From the NCBI GenBank assembly GCA_910589415.1, contig OU342630.1:1364001-1428000 (forward strand): a DNA stretch of 64,000 nt, read 5' to 3'. The notes under the pieces are model-generated. The model was not told the DNA's origin. It did no database searches and saw only the letters and a list, made by a program, of their open reading frames with translations. Origin of the DNA: Malachius bipustulatus (lineage: Eukaryota > Arthropoda > Insecta > Coleoptera > Melyridae). The position numbers and the translations under genes are program-made. Shown here piece by piece: positions 1-10,300 of this stretch (its first letter is position 1; each line of letters starts with the position of its first letter).

Positions 1-700
1 TTTCAAAGGAAAAAATTGAAAGATTGATATAATTGTTGATTTTTTTTTTTTGTTTCATATTGTGTAAGATTCTCGAAGGGTTTCTGAATAATTACGAAAT
101 TGTGTAAAGCTTGCTGCAATTGAATTTTAAATATGGTAGGCAATTTATTTAAATGATTAGCAAAATTATTTTTTAGAATTTTACCTCTCGCCGCTCCCCT
201 TGTCCCTCCCCTCTCTCCCCTGGTCGCCCCTCCCCTCTCTCCTCCCCTACTCCCCGGCTGGCCTCTTCCACGACCGCGGTACCTTCCGCGGTACGCACCA
301 CGGTAATTACCGTTTCCTAAAAGAAATGAACAATTATAATTAATAATAGATAACAAAAATGGACTACCTTTTATCACTCTTCTGTAAAAAAACGTCATTT
401 TAAATAACAAAATTAACATAATATTATTATTTTCAATGGAAAAAATTGAAAGATTGATATAATTGTTGATTTTTTTTTTTTTTTTTGTTTCATATTGTGT
501 AAGATTCTCGAAGGGTTTCTGAATAATTACGAAATTGTGTAAAACTTGCTGCAATTGAATTTTAAATATGGTAGGCAATTTATTTAAATGATTAGCAAAA
601 TTATTTTTTAGAATTTTACCTCTCGCCGCTCCCCTTGTCCCTCCCCTCTCTCCTCCCCTACTCGCTCCACCCCTCTCTCCTCCGCTATTTCCTGGAGCGG
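1..700. repeat. Tandem duplication of exon end plus intron (about 433-bp spacing)
   Basis: Positions 1 to about 260 and 434 to about 700 are near-identical. Each copy holds the intron start of the minus-strand RGG gene, a poly-T run, the block containing TTCTCGAAGGGTTTCTG, and the RGG-coding exon end with its GTAAAA donor. The T-run lengths differ (12 versus 18 or so). The segment was duplicated as an exon-intron unit; a third copy could lie left of the window. Confidence 0.85.
185..316 (-). CDS. RGG-box protein gene, third visible exon
   Basis: Internal coding exon of 132 bp read on the minus strand. It is preceded by a pyrimidine-rich acceptor ending TTTTAG at 317-320 and followed by a GTAAAA donor at 179-184. 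It enters and leaves in phase 1. The peptide is almost only Gly, Arg, Tyr, Ala and Glu, with GNGNYRGAYRGRYRGRGRG at its start and RGGERGG-type repeats after it. This is an RGG/RG box, a disordered RNA-binding and arginine-methylation motif in many RNA-binding proteins. No folded domain is visible, so the family cannot be named. It ends in the same TRGAARG motif as the exon at 620-818, which fits exon duplication. The next exon must lie left of position 1. Confidence 0.6.
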
Positions 701-818
701 AGTGTTCTCCAGAGTTTTGGGGTGGTGTCTCATCCTCCCCTTCTCTTCGCCCCTCCTCCATATGTTCCACAGCTTCCAGTGTCTCAGGGACACCGGAACT
801 CTCCCCCACATTAGCAGC
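620..818 (-). CDS. RGG-box protein gene, second visible exon
   Basis: Coding exon of 199 bp on the minus strand, bounded by acceptor TTTTTTAG at 819-826 and donor GTAAAA at 614-619. The frame enters in phase 0 and leaves in phase 1, matching the six-codon exon upstream (phase 0 end) and the exon at 185-316 (phase 1 start). The first half is acidic (ESSGVPETLEAVEHMEEG, then REGEDETPP) and the second half is RGG-rich (GGERGGASRGGERGGTRG). An acidic segment next to an RGG box is typical of disordered RNA-binding proteins, but I do not recognise the gene. The codon-level agreement of three splice phases is the main reason for calling this a real gene and not a random GC-rich ORF. Confidence 0.6.
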
Positions 819-970
819 CTAAAAAAGTATAAAAAATAAAACACCCTATATAGTGTCAATATTACGCTCTATAGTACAATTAAATTTTTTAAATTAATAA
901 TGATTCCAAACTACCTATTCTGACTTATTTAATTAAATTGTTTTTTTTTTTCGAATATGTGATTTTTCCA

Positions 971-1613
971 TTAACCTTGCAGTGGGCGCGCCGTGGAGTA
1001 TGAGTCCGCAGGAAACATTATTTAGCTGTAACTTAGAATCCCCTTATTTCCTAGGGATGGGGGTTCTAGTATCTTCATAATTTCAGGGAATATGTGTTAG
1101 TATCAAATTTTACGCCGATCAGTTCAGTGCAACTGGGAAAATTTTGAATTTCGGACCGACAGTCCGCGCGCGCCTTCTCGTGTGTTGTGGTTTTTCACTA
1201 AAGGTTTGCAGTTGGCGCGCCGCGGAGTATGAGTCCGCAGTGAACATTATTCAACTGTAACTGGGAATCCCCGTATTTCGTATGTATGTGGGTTTCAGTA
1301 TCTCAATAATACATGGGAATATGTGTTAGTATCGAATTGTAGGCCGATCGGTGCAGTGTAACTGGGCGACTTTTGAAATTACGGACCGACAGTCCGCGCG
1401 CGACTACTCGTGTGTTTTTTTAAAAGGTTAGTAAGTATTTTGTATAAAACAGACCTACATTTTTTCAATAATTGTTTTCATTATTATTATTGTTTTTGAA
1501 ACAATTGTTGTTTATTACTGTGTGCCAAAATCAAGCTCACAAAGAAATGCGGACTGTGAGTCCGCGCGCGCTGACTGGTGTTAAAATTATTGGCGCGCCC
1601 ACTGCAAGGTTAA
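971..1613. mobile_element. piggyBac-like non-autonomous element with internal duplication
   Basis: A 635-bp element (975-1609) flanked by TTAA on both sides (971-974 and 1610-1613). Its ends are an 18-bp perfect inverted repeat, CCTTGCAGTGGGCGCGCC. TTAA duplication with a CC-starting inverted repeat is the piggyBac signature. The interior holds two direct copies (from 975 and from about 1203, roughly 228 bp apart) of a block that starts near the GCGCGCC end and finishes with GACAGTCCGCGCGCG. A third AGTCCGCGCGCG lies at 1559. There is no transposase ORF. The element lies in the first intron of the RGG gene. Confidence 0.75.
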
Positions 1614-2029
1614 ATCTTACAGAAAGAATGAGTATAATTAATATTTCATTAATAAATTTAAATTTTGAAAAAGTTTTTCATGAATTAAGTACAGTAAACT
1701 CACTATCATTTGAAATATCCTGTTTCTCCCTAACTCACAAAAATTTTGTTACATTTTTTTTCTTAAATCATCATTATTTGCCCCAAGTTATATGCCTTGT
1801 TATTAGTTAGGGCAATTTTATGTTTGGATTAGAGCACAAAATTGTCCTAAGGTAATGTGTACCTATATAGGTTAAGAATCACCCCCTAAAGTTTGTTGCA
1901 TTTATTTGCCAACATTCTGTATAATTTTCAAAAGAAAATTTTCCTTTTGACTACTATAAGTATAGGTACAAATCTAAAAAAGCTAAAATATTAAGAAAAT
2001 TTAAATAAAATTTTTCCGAAAATATTTTT
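1614..2029. other. AT-rich intronic stretch, no recognisable content
   Basis: Intron sequence of the minus-strand RGG gene. I see homopolymer A/T runs and short ACCTATA strings only. Confidence 0.5.
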
Positions 2030-3090
2030 TAACAGAGATACAAAGTGTGTCAGTGTCGATTTACAAAACATTTTTTTATTTCGTCTTTCTACAGAGTGGA
2101 CCAAATAGGTAATTCTGAATTTATTGTACATACCTATAGGCTTTCAATTTAATAACCCGTGTTTAAAATAAATCTGGGTAGGTACCTATAACCGAAGCAT
2201 CCAATGACATATAGAATACAAGGTAACAGAACATCTTTTTTTCTTGTAAAAATTTTTTTAAGAGTGTTTTAATTTTTTTTTTGGAATGCCAAATTAAATT
2301 GCTTTAAAATATTAAAATTTTAATTAATAATAATTTTATATTTTATAATTAAAAAAAAAAATAATTAAAATTAAAAAATTTCGCCGTTTTCGAGAAAAAT
2401 TCAAATATAGCTTTTTGTAACATTTTTTAAATTTTTATTATCTTTATTGTACCATAATTTAAAGGGCTTGTAGATAAAGCTAAAAAAGAAGAAAGTTCAT
2501 TAAAATATTTTTTTCGGAAATGTTTTTAAACCAAGATGCAATAAAGGGTGTTGAATAATCTGTTTGTAAAGGAAATTTTAACAACTTGTATCTCGGTTAA
2601 AAAACATTTTCAACAAATAATTTCTTTGAACTTTCGTCATATTTTAGCTTTATCTACAAGCCCTTTAATTTAGAAACTCATTTGAGACTATTGAATAAAA
2701 ATAATAAAAATTTAAGAAATGTTTAGAACACTACATTTAAGTTTTTATCGAAAACAGTGTGTCCTATCGAAATTTTATAAGTATGACTTTTTTAAAAATA
2801 TAATCTGACATTCCAAAAAAAAACAATAATAAAAAAAACAGTTCAACATTTTTTCAAAAAAAAAAAAAAGTAGGTATCTTGAGACCTCGATTACACGCGA
2901 CTGGGTGCTTCAGTTATCATCAAAATTTTTCAAAATACGGATTATTAAATAGAAAACCTGTCTACAAAAATTCAGAATTATTGGTGCACTCTGTAAAAAG
3001 ATACAATAAAAACCAATTTTGTAAATCAACACTTAAACTGTATCTGGATTGAAAAACATTTTCGAAAAAAAAATCTATTTGCATAAAAAA
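2030..3090. repeat. Long imperfect inverted repeat in intron
   Basis: Left-arm blocks recur as reverse complements in the right arm around a centre near 2555. Examples are AAGGGCTTGTAGATAAAGCT (2462) against its complement at about 2648-2668, and the block around GGTAATTCTGAATTTATTG (2109) against 2967-2985. A further ACACCCTGT sits at 3192-3200, resembling the outer end of other palindromes in this window, but the matching left end was not found. This is probably a decayed foldback element. Confidence 0.65.
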
Positions 3091-3200
3091 AAAGGCAAGA
3101 GACACTAAACTACGAATAGCATTACCAAATATAAAGAAAATTGAGTGTAAAGGATCCCTAAAATATTTACAAAGCATAATTTTTAAGTTTAACACCCTGT

Positions 3201-3960
3201 ATTCATTTGCAGACCTATTTTTATTTAAACTCTCGATTTTAAAGTCTTACAATTACTTCAATTATTACACCTTCTAGAGTAGGTAACTTATTGTACCTAC
3301 CACTAAAAAGTTTTAAAAAATTTCAGAATCAAATTTTTTCCAGACTTAGAAATTTTAATAATTAAAAGAAGTGGATAGGTAGACACCTACACAATTTATA
3401 ACTTCGTTTTTGCAGCATTTCCTGCATTTCATACATTGCTAAAGAAATAATAAATGAATTTACAAAGATCGATCATTATTATACCTATACCTACCTAGTT
3501 AATTGAAGATTTTAAAACAACAAAAAAGTTAATTTAATAAAACAGTTCAACAAAATTTTGTGAAATTTTTTTAAATTTTATTTAAATGATAATCACTATA
3601 GTTTCTACCTATACCTAAATAACATAAAAAGTGAAATCGTTTTGCATTAATTTTTTTTTTTCAATTAATTTTAATCCTATGTTTAGAGGTATTTAAGTAC
3701 CTACCTATTTGCTTTTTTATAATTACATAATAATTTGACAATAATTTTAATAGGTTTTCAGAGAATAAAATTCAATATAATATCTTTTAGAAAGATTATT
3801 TTTGATTATTAAAGTAGACAATTTTAAATTACTGTTATTAATTAAGTCGGCTAATTTATTAATGATCCCAATTTGGCATAAACTATCCCACAATAAATTT
3901 GGAGAATAATAATAATTACTTACCTACTAACTTATAATAATAATATAATTTGATTAGGTA
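3201..3960. other. AT-rich intron sequence
   Basis: Part of the long first intron of the RGG gene. It contains TAGGTA and ACCTAC strings and A/T runs; no gene or repeat family is recognised. Confidence 0.5.
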
Positions 3961-3965
3961 CTAAC

Positions 3966-3983
3966 CTTATTTTCACCAGACAT
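3966..3983 (-). CDS. RGG-box protein gene, first coding exon
   Basis: Six codons on the minus strand (ATG then SGENK) run straight into a GTTAGT donor at 3960-3965. The start is chosen because it is the first ATG after a well-formed core promoter. The exon ends in phase 0, agreeing with the phase-0 acceptor of the exon at 620-818, about 3.1 kb downstream. The 5' untranslated region would be about 40 nt (3984-4023). Short first coding exons followed by a long intron are common in insect genes. The link to the RGG exons is inferred from phase, strand and position; extra small exons in the intron cannot be excluded. Confidence 0.5.
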
Positions 3984-4017
3984 CACTAACAACTTTTCTA
4001 ATTTCTAAACAGAGCAG

Positions 4018-4060
4018 CAGACTGAACACCGAAGCACCGAACCGTTCTCTATAGACGCTT
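4018..4060 (-). promoter_or_regulatory. Candidate core promoter (TATA-like plus Inr)
   Basis: Read on the minus strand, an arthropod initiator TTCAGTC has its +1 A at 4023. A TATAGA box starts 30 bp upstream (about 4053). The spacing is standard for TATA-Inr promoters. It points to the ATG at 3983. GATAAG lies just upstream of the TATA-like box. Confidence 0.5.
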
Positions 4061-4109
4061 CTTATCAAATAATGAGTTCCCGCCCGTTCCTTCCTTATAT
4101 GCACTTGGG

Positions 4110-4399
4110 GAAAAACGAATGACAGGGTTGCCAAATTTCAAAATAAATTTCAAATTTTATGTAATTTTCTATACAATTTTAACATTTAGAGAGTCCTGCC
4201 ATTTTATAATCGTTTTTGGACAAATTACGACTATTGGAATACATTATTTATTCTATTAGCTTTATTTTGATGCAAATTTCGTTATAATCAGACATTGCTC
4301 TACATGTAAATTTATGTTTCAAACAAAATGAGAAGTGAACTTTCAGGAGGATCGATTTTTGTAATTCAAAAATTTCTACTAAAAAACATATATCGGTTT
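4110..4399. other. Short spacer between promoter and satellite
   Basis: AT-rich sequence with no recognised feature. The satellite begins about 350 bp upstream of the inferred transcription start. Confidence 0.5.
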
Positions 4400-7300
4400 A
4401 ATTTATGAATTGGTGTTTGTTTATTGAAATATTATTCAACTTTTGTACACATTTTCCAACCTATATCAATAACATAATACTTTAAATAGGCACATTCTTG
4501 ATGTTACTTCTGGCCGCCGTTTTTTTTTCCTTCGATTTTTTCGATTTCAACTACAAATTACATGAAATTTTCACATGCAACATGTAACATAAAGTGCAAA
4601 TTTGAACCGTTGCTTCATAAACTATCAATCAAAACCAAATTTACTGAATTTTGACGTCTTTTTAATTAATTTTTTTGATTAGTCATTTCAATATGAGCAT
4701 TGAATTTTCAGACGCCAAATTTTAAAATGGAAATTTTTCTTATAAATTTCACTGTTAACCTAGAGCTGTGTATATTTTCAAGTGTGGAATGTCCGGAAGA
4801 ACGATTATTTGCGATTAGTTTTGTTCTAAGTTGAAACTGTAAAGCAAGGACTTAAAAAATGAAGGCAATAATTTCATTTTCGGTTATGCGTTAAGTAAAC
4901 GTTCAAAATTTCCTGAATAAAGTTATGATTGGTTCCATTTGAGAACTGACGTTTGTTTATTAAAATGTCTTTAAACTGTTTTGCAGCTTTTTCAGTTCAT
5001 ATTAAGAACTGAAAACTTTTTAAAATGCTTAAATTCACTGTCATGTTTGCTGCCGATGATTGTTTTCGGTTTTTCCATTTCAAGTATGAATTTTCACTTG
5101 CAACATGTAACATAAGGTGCAAATTCGAACCGTTGCTTCATAAACTATCAATCAAAACCAAATTTCCTGAATTCTGAGTCTATTTCATTGGTCTTTTTAC
5201 CCTTTCAATGTGGGCTCAGACGACCAAATTTTAAAATGGAAATTTTTCTTATAAATTTCAGTGTAAACCTAGAGCTGTGCATATTTTCAAGTGTGGAATG
5301 TCCTGAAGAACGATTATTTGCGATTAATTTTGTTCTAAGTTGAAACTGAAAAGCAACGACTCAAAAATATAGGCAAAAATTTCATTTTCGGTTATGCGTT
5401 AAGTAAACGTTCAAAATTTTTCTAAATAAAGTTATGATTGGTTCGATTTGAGAACTGATGTTTGTTTATTAAACTGTCTTTAAACTGTTTTGCAGCTTTT
5501 TCGGTTCATATTAAGAACTGAAAACTTTTTAAAATGCTTAAATTCACTGTCATGTTTGCTGCCGATGATTGTTTTCGGTTTTTCCATTTCAAGTATGAAT
5601 TTTCACTTGCAACATGTAACATAAGGTGCAAATTTGAACCGTTGCTTCATAAACTATCAATCAAAACCAAATTTACTGAATTCTGGGTCTATTTCATTGG
5701 TCTTTTTACCCTTTCAATGTGGGCTCAGACGACCAAATTTTAAAATGGAAATTTTTCTTATAAATTTCACTGTAAACCTAGAGCTGTGCATATTTTCAAG
5801 TGTGGAATGTCCTGAAGAACGATTATTTGCGATTAGTTTTGTTCAAAGTTGAAACTGGAAAGCAAGGACTCAATTGAAGAAGCAAATATTTCATTTTCGG
5901 TTATGCGTTAAGTAAACGTTCAAAATTTTTCTAAATAAAGTTATGATTGGTTCGATTTGAGAACTGATGTTTGTTTATTAAACTGTCTTTAAACTGTTTT
6001 GCAGCTTTTTCGGTTCATATTAAAGACTGAAAACTTTTTAAAATGCTTAAATTCACTGTCTTGTTTGCTGCCGATGATTGTTTTCGGTTTTTCCATTTCA
6101 AGTATGAATTTTCACTTGCAACATGTAACATATAGTACAAATTCGAACCGTTGCTTCATAAACTATCAATCAAAACCAAATTTCCTGAATTCTGAGTCTA
6201 TTTCATTGGTCTTTTTACCCTTTCAATGTGGGCTCAGACGACCAAATTTTAAAATGGAAATTTTTCTTATAAATTTCACTGTAAACCTAGAGCTGTGCGT
6301 ATTTTCAAGTGTGAAATGTCCTGAAGAACGATTATTTGCGATTAGTTTTGTTCAAAGTTGAAACTGAAAAGCAAGGACTCAATTGAAGAAGCAAATATTT
6401 CATTTTCGGTTATGCGTTAAGTAAACGTTCAAAATTTTTCTAAATAAAGTTATGATTGGTTCGATTTGAGAACTGATGTTTGTTTATTAAACTGTCTTTA
6501 AACTGTTTTGCAGCTTTTTCGGTTCATATTAAGAACTGAAAACTTTTTAAAATGCTTAAATTCACTGTCATGTTTACTGCCGATGATTGTTTTCGGTTTT
6601 TCCATTTCAAGTATGAATTTTTACTTGCAACATGTAACATAAGGTGCAAATTTGAACCGTTGCTTCATAAACTATCAATCAAAACCAAATTTACCGAATT
6701 CTGAGTCTATTTCATTGGTCTTTTTACCCTTTCAATGTGAGCTCAGACGACCAAATTTTAAAATGGAAATTTTTCTTATAAATTTCACTGTAAACCTAGA
6801 GCTGTGCGTATTTTCAAGTGTGAAATGTCCAGAAGAACGATTATTTGCGATTAGTTTTGTTCTAAGTTGAAACTGGAAAGCAAGGACTCAATAGAAGAGG
6901 CAAATGTTTCATTTTCGGTTATGCGTTAAGTAAACGTTCAAAATTTTTCTTAATAGAGTTATGATTGGTTCGATTTGAGAACTGATGTTTGTTTATTAAA
7001 CTGTCTTTAAACTGTTTTGCAGCCTTTTCGGTTCATATTAAGAACTGAAAACTTTTTAAAATGCTTAAATTCACTGTCTTGTTTGCTGCCGATGATTGTT
7101 TTCGGTTTTTCCATTTCAAGTATGAATTTTCACTTGCAACATGTAACATAAGGTGCAAATTTGAACCGTTGCTTCATAAACTATCAATCAAAACCAAATT
7201 TCCTGAATTCTGAGTCTATTTCATTGGTCTTTTTACCCTTTCAATGTGAGCTCAGACGACCAAATTTTAAAATGGAAATTTTTCTTATAAATTTCACTGT

Positions 7301-10300
7301 AAACCTAGAGCTGTGCGTATTTTCAAGTGTGAAATGTCCTGAAGAACGATTATTTGCGATTAGTTTTGTTCTAAGTTGAAACTGGAAACCAAGGACTCAA
7401 TAGAAGAGGCAAATGTTTCATTTTCGGTTATGCGTTAAGTAAACGTTCAAAATTTTTCTTAATAGAGTTATGATTGGTTCGATTTGAGAACTGATGTTTG
7501 TTTATTAAACTGTCTTTAAACTGTTTTGCAGCTTTTTCGGTTCATATTAAGAACTGAAAACTTTTTAAAATGCTTAAATTCACTGTCATGTTTGCTGCCG
7601 ATGATTGTTTTCGGTTTTTCCATTTCAAGTATAAATTTTCACTTGCAACATGTAACATAAGGTGCAAATTTGAACCGTTGCTTCATAAACTATCAATCAA
7701 AACTAAATTTCCTGAATTCTGGGTCTATTTCATTGGTCTTTTGACCCTTTCAATGTGAGCTCAGACGACCAAATTTTAAAATGGAAATTTTTCTTATTAA
7801 TTTCACTGTAAACCTAGAGCTGTGCATATTTTCAAGTGTGGAATGTCCTGAAGAACGATTATTTGCGATTAATTTTGTTCTAAGTTGAAACTGGAAAGCA
7901 AGGACTCAATAGAAGAGGATAATTTTTCATTTTCGGTTATGCGTTAAGTAAACTTTCAAAATTTCGTGAATAAAGTTATGATTGGTTCCATTTGAGAACT
8001 GATGTTTGTTTATTGAACTGTCTTTAAACTGTTTTGCAGCTTTTTCGGTTCATATTAAGAACTGAAAACTTTTTAAAATGCTTAAATTCACTGTCATGTT
8101 TGCTGCCGATGATTGTTTTCGGTTTTTCCATTTCAAGTATAAATTTTCACTTGCAACATGTAACATAAGGTGCAAATTTGAACCGTTGCTTCATAAACTA
8201 TCAATCAAAACCAAATTTACTGAATTCTGGGTCTTTTTCATTAGTCTTTTTACCCTTTCAATGTGGGCTCAGACGACCAAATTTTAAAATGGAAATTTTT
8301 CTTATTAATTTCACTGTAAACCTAGAACTGTACATATTTTCATGTGTGGAATGTCCTGAAGAACGAATATTTGCGATTAATTTTGTTCAAAGTTGAAACT
8401 GGAAAGCAAGGACTCAATTGAAGAGGCTAATATTTCATTTTCGGTTATGCGTTTAGTAAACGTTCAAAATTTTTCTTAATAGAGTTATGATTGGTTCGAT
8501 TTGAGAACTGATGTTTGTTTATTAAACTGTCTTTAAACTGTTTTGCAGCCTTTTCGGTTCATATTAAGAACTGAAAACTTTTTAAAATGCTTAAATTCAC
8601 TGTCATGTTTGCTGCCGATGATTGTTTTCGGTTTTTCCATTTCAAGTATAAATTTTCACTTGCAACATGTAACATAAGGTGCAAATTTGAACCGTTGCTT
8701 CATAAACTATCAATCAAAACCAAATTTACTGAATTCTGGGTCTTTTTCATTAGTCTTTTTACCCTTTCAATGTGGGCTCAGACGACCAAATTTTAAAATG
8801 GAAATTTTTCTTATTAATTTCACTGTAAACCTAGAACTGTACATATTTTCATGTGTGGAATGTCCTGAAGAACGAATATTTGCGATTAATTTTGTTCAAA
8901 GTTGAAACTGGAAAGCAAGGACTCAATTGAAGAGGCTAATATTTCATTTTCGGTTATGCGTTTAGTAAACGTTCAAAATTTTTCTTAATAGAGTTATGAT
9001 TGGTTCGATTTGAGAACTGATGTTTGTTTATTAAACTGTCTTTAAACTGTTTTGCAGCCTTTTCGGTTCATATTAAGAACTGAAAACTTTTTAAAATGCT
9101 TAAATTCACTGTCATGTTTGCTGCCGATGATTGTTTTCGGTTTTTCCATTTCAAGTATAAATTTTCACTTGCAACATGTAACATAAGGTGCAAATTTGAA
9201 CCGTTGCTTCATAAACTATCAATCAAAACCAAATTTACTGAATTCTGGGTCTTTTTCATTAGTCTTTTTACCCTTTCAATGTGGGCTCAGACGACCAAAT
9301 TTTAAAATGGAAATTTTTCTTATTAATTTCACTGTAAACCTAGAACTGTACATATTTTCATGTGTGGAATGTCCTGAAGAACGAATATTTGCGATTAATT
9401 TTGTTCAAAGTTGAAACTGGAAAGCAAGGACTCAATAGAAGAGGCTAATTTTTCATTTTCGGTTATGCGTTAAGTAAACGTTCAAAATTTTTCTAAATAA
9501 AGTTATGATTGGTTCGATTTGAGAACTGATGTTTGTTTATTAAACTGTCTTTAAACTGTTTTGCAGCTTTTTCGGTTCATATTAAGAACTGAAAACTTTT
9601 TAAAATGCTTAAATTCACTGTCTTGTTTGCTGCCGATGATTGTTTTCGGTTTTTCCATTTCAAGTATGAATTTTCACTTGCAACATGTAACATAAGGTGC
9701 AAATTTGAACCGTTGCTTCATAAACTATCAATCAAAACCAAATTTCCTGAATTCTGAGTCTATTTCATTGGTCTTTTTACCCTTTCAATGTGGGCTCAGA
9801 CGACCAAATTTTAAAATGGAAATTTTTCTTATAAATTTCACTGTAAACCTAGAGCTGTGCATATTTTCAAGTGTGGAATGTCCTGAAGAACGATTATTTG
9901 CGATTAGTTTTGTTCAAAGTTGAAACTGGAGAGCAAGGACTCAATTGAAGAAGCAAATATTTCATTTTCGGTTATGCGTTAAGTAAACGTTCAAAATTTT
10001 TCTAAATAAAGTTATGATTGGTTCGATTTGAGAACTGATGTTTGTTTATTAAACTGTCTTTAAACTGTTTTGCAGCTTTTTCGGTTCATATTAAAGACTG
10101 AAAACTTTTTAAAATGCTTAAATTCACTGTCTTGTTTGCTGCCGATGATTGTTTTCGGTTTTTCCATTTCAAGTATGAATTTTCACTTGCAACATGTAAC
10201 ATATAGTACAAATTCGAACCGTTGCTTCATAAACTATCAATCAAAACCAAATTTCCTGAATTCTGAGTCTATTTCATTGGTCTTTTTACCCTTTCAATGT

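Noticed and set aside
1472..1810. 112-codon plus-strand frame
   Set aside because: It crosses the right end of a piggyBac-like element into intron sequence and has no recognisable motif.
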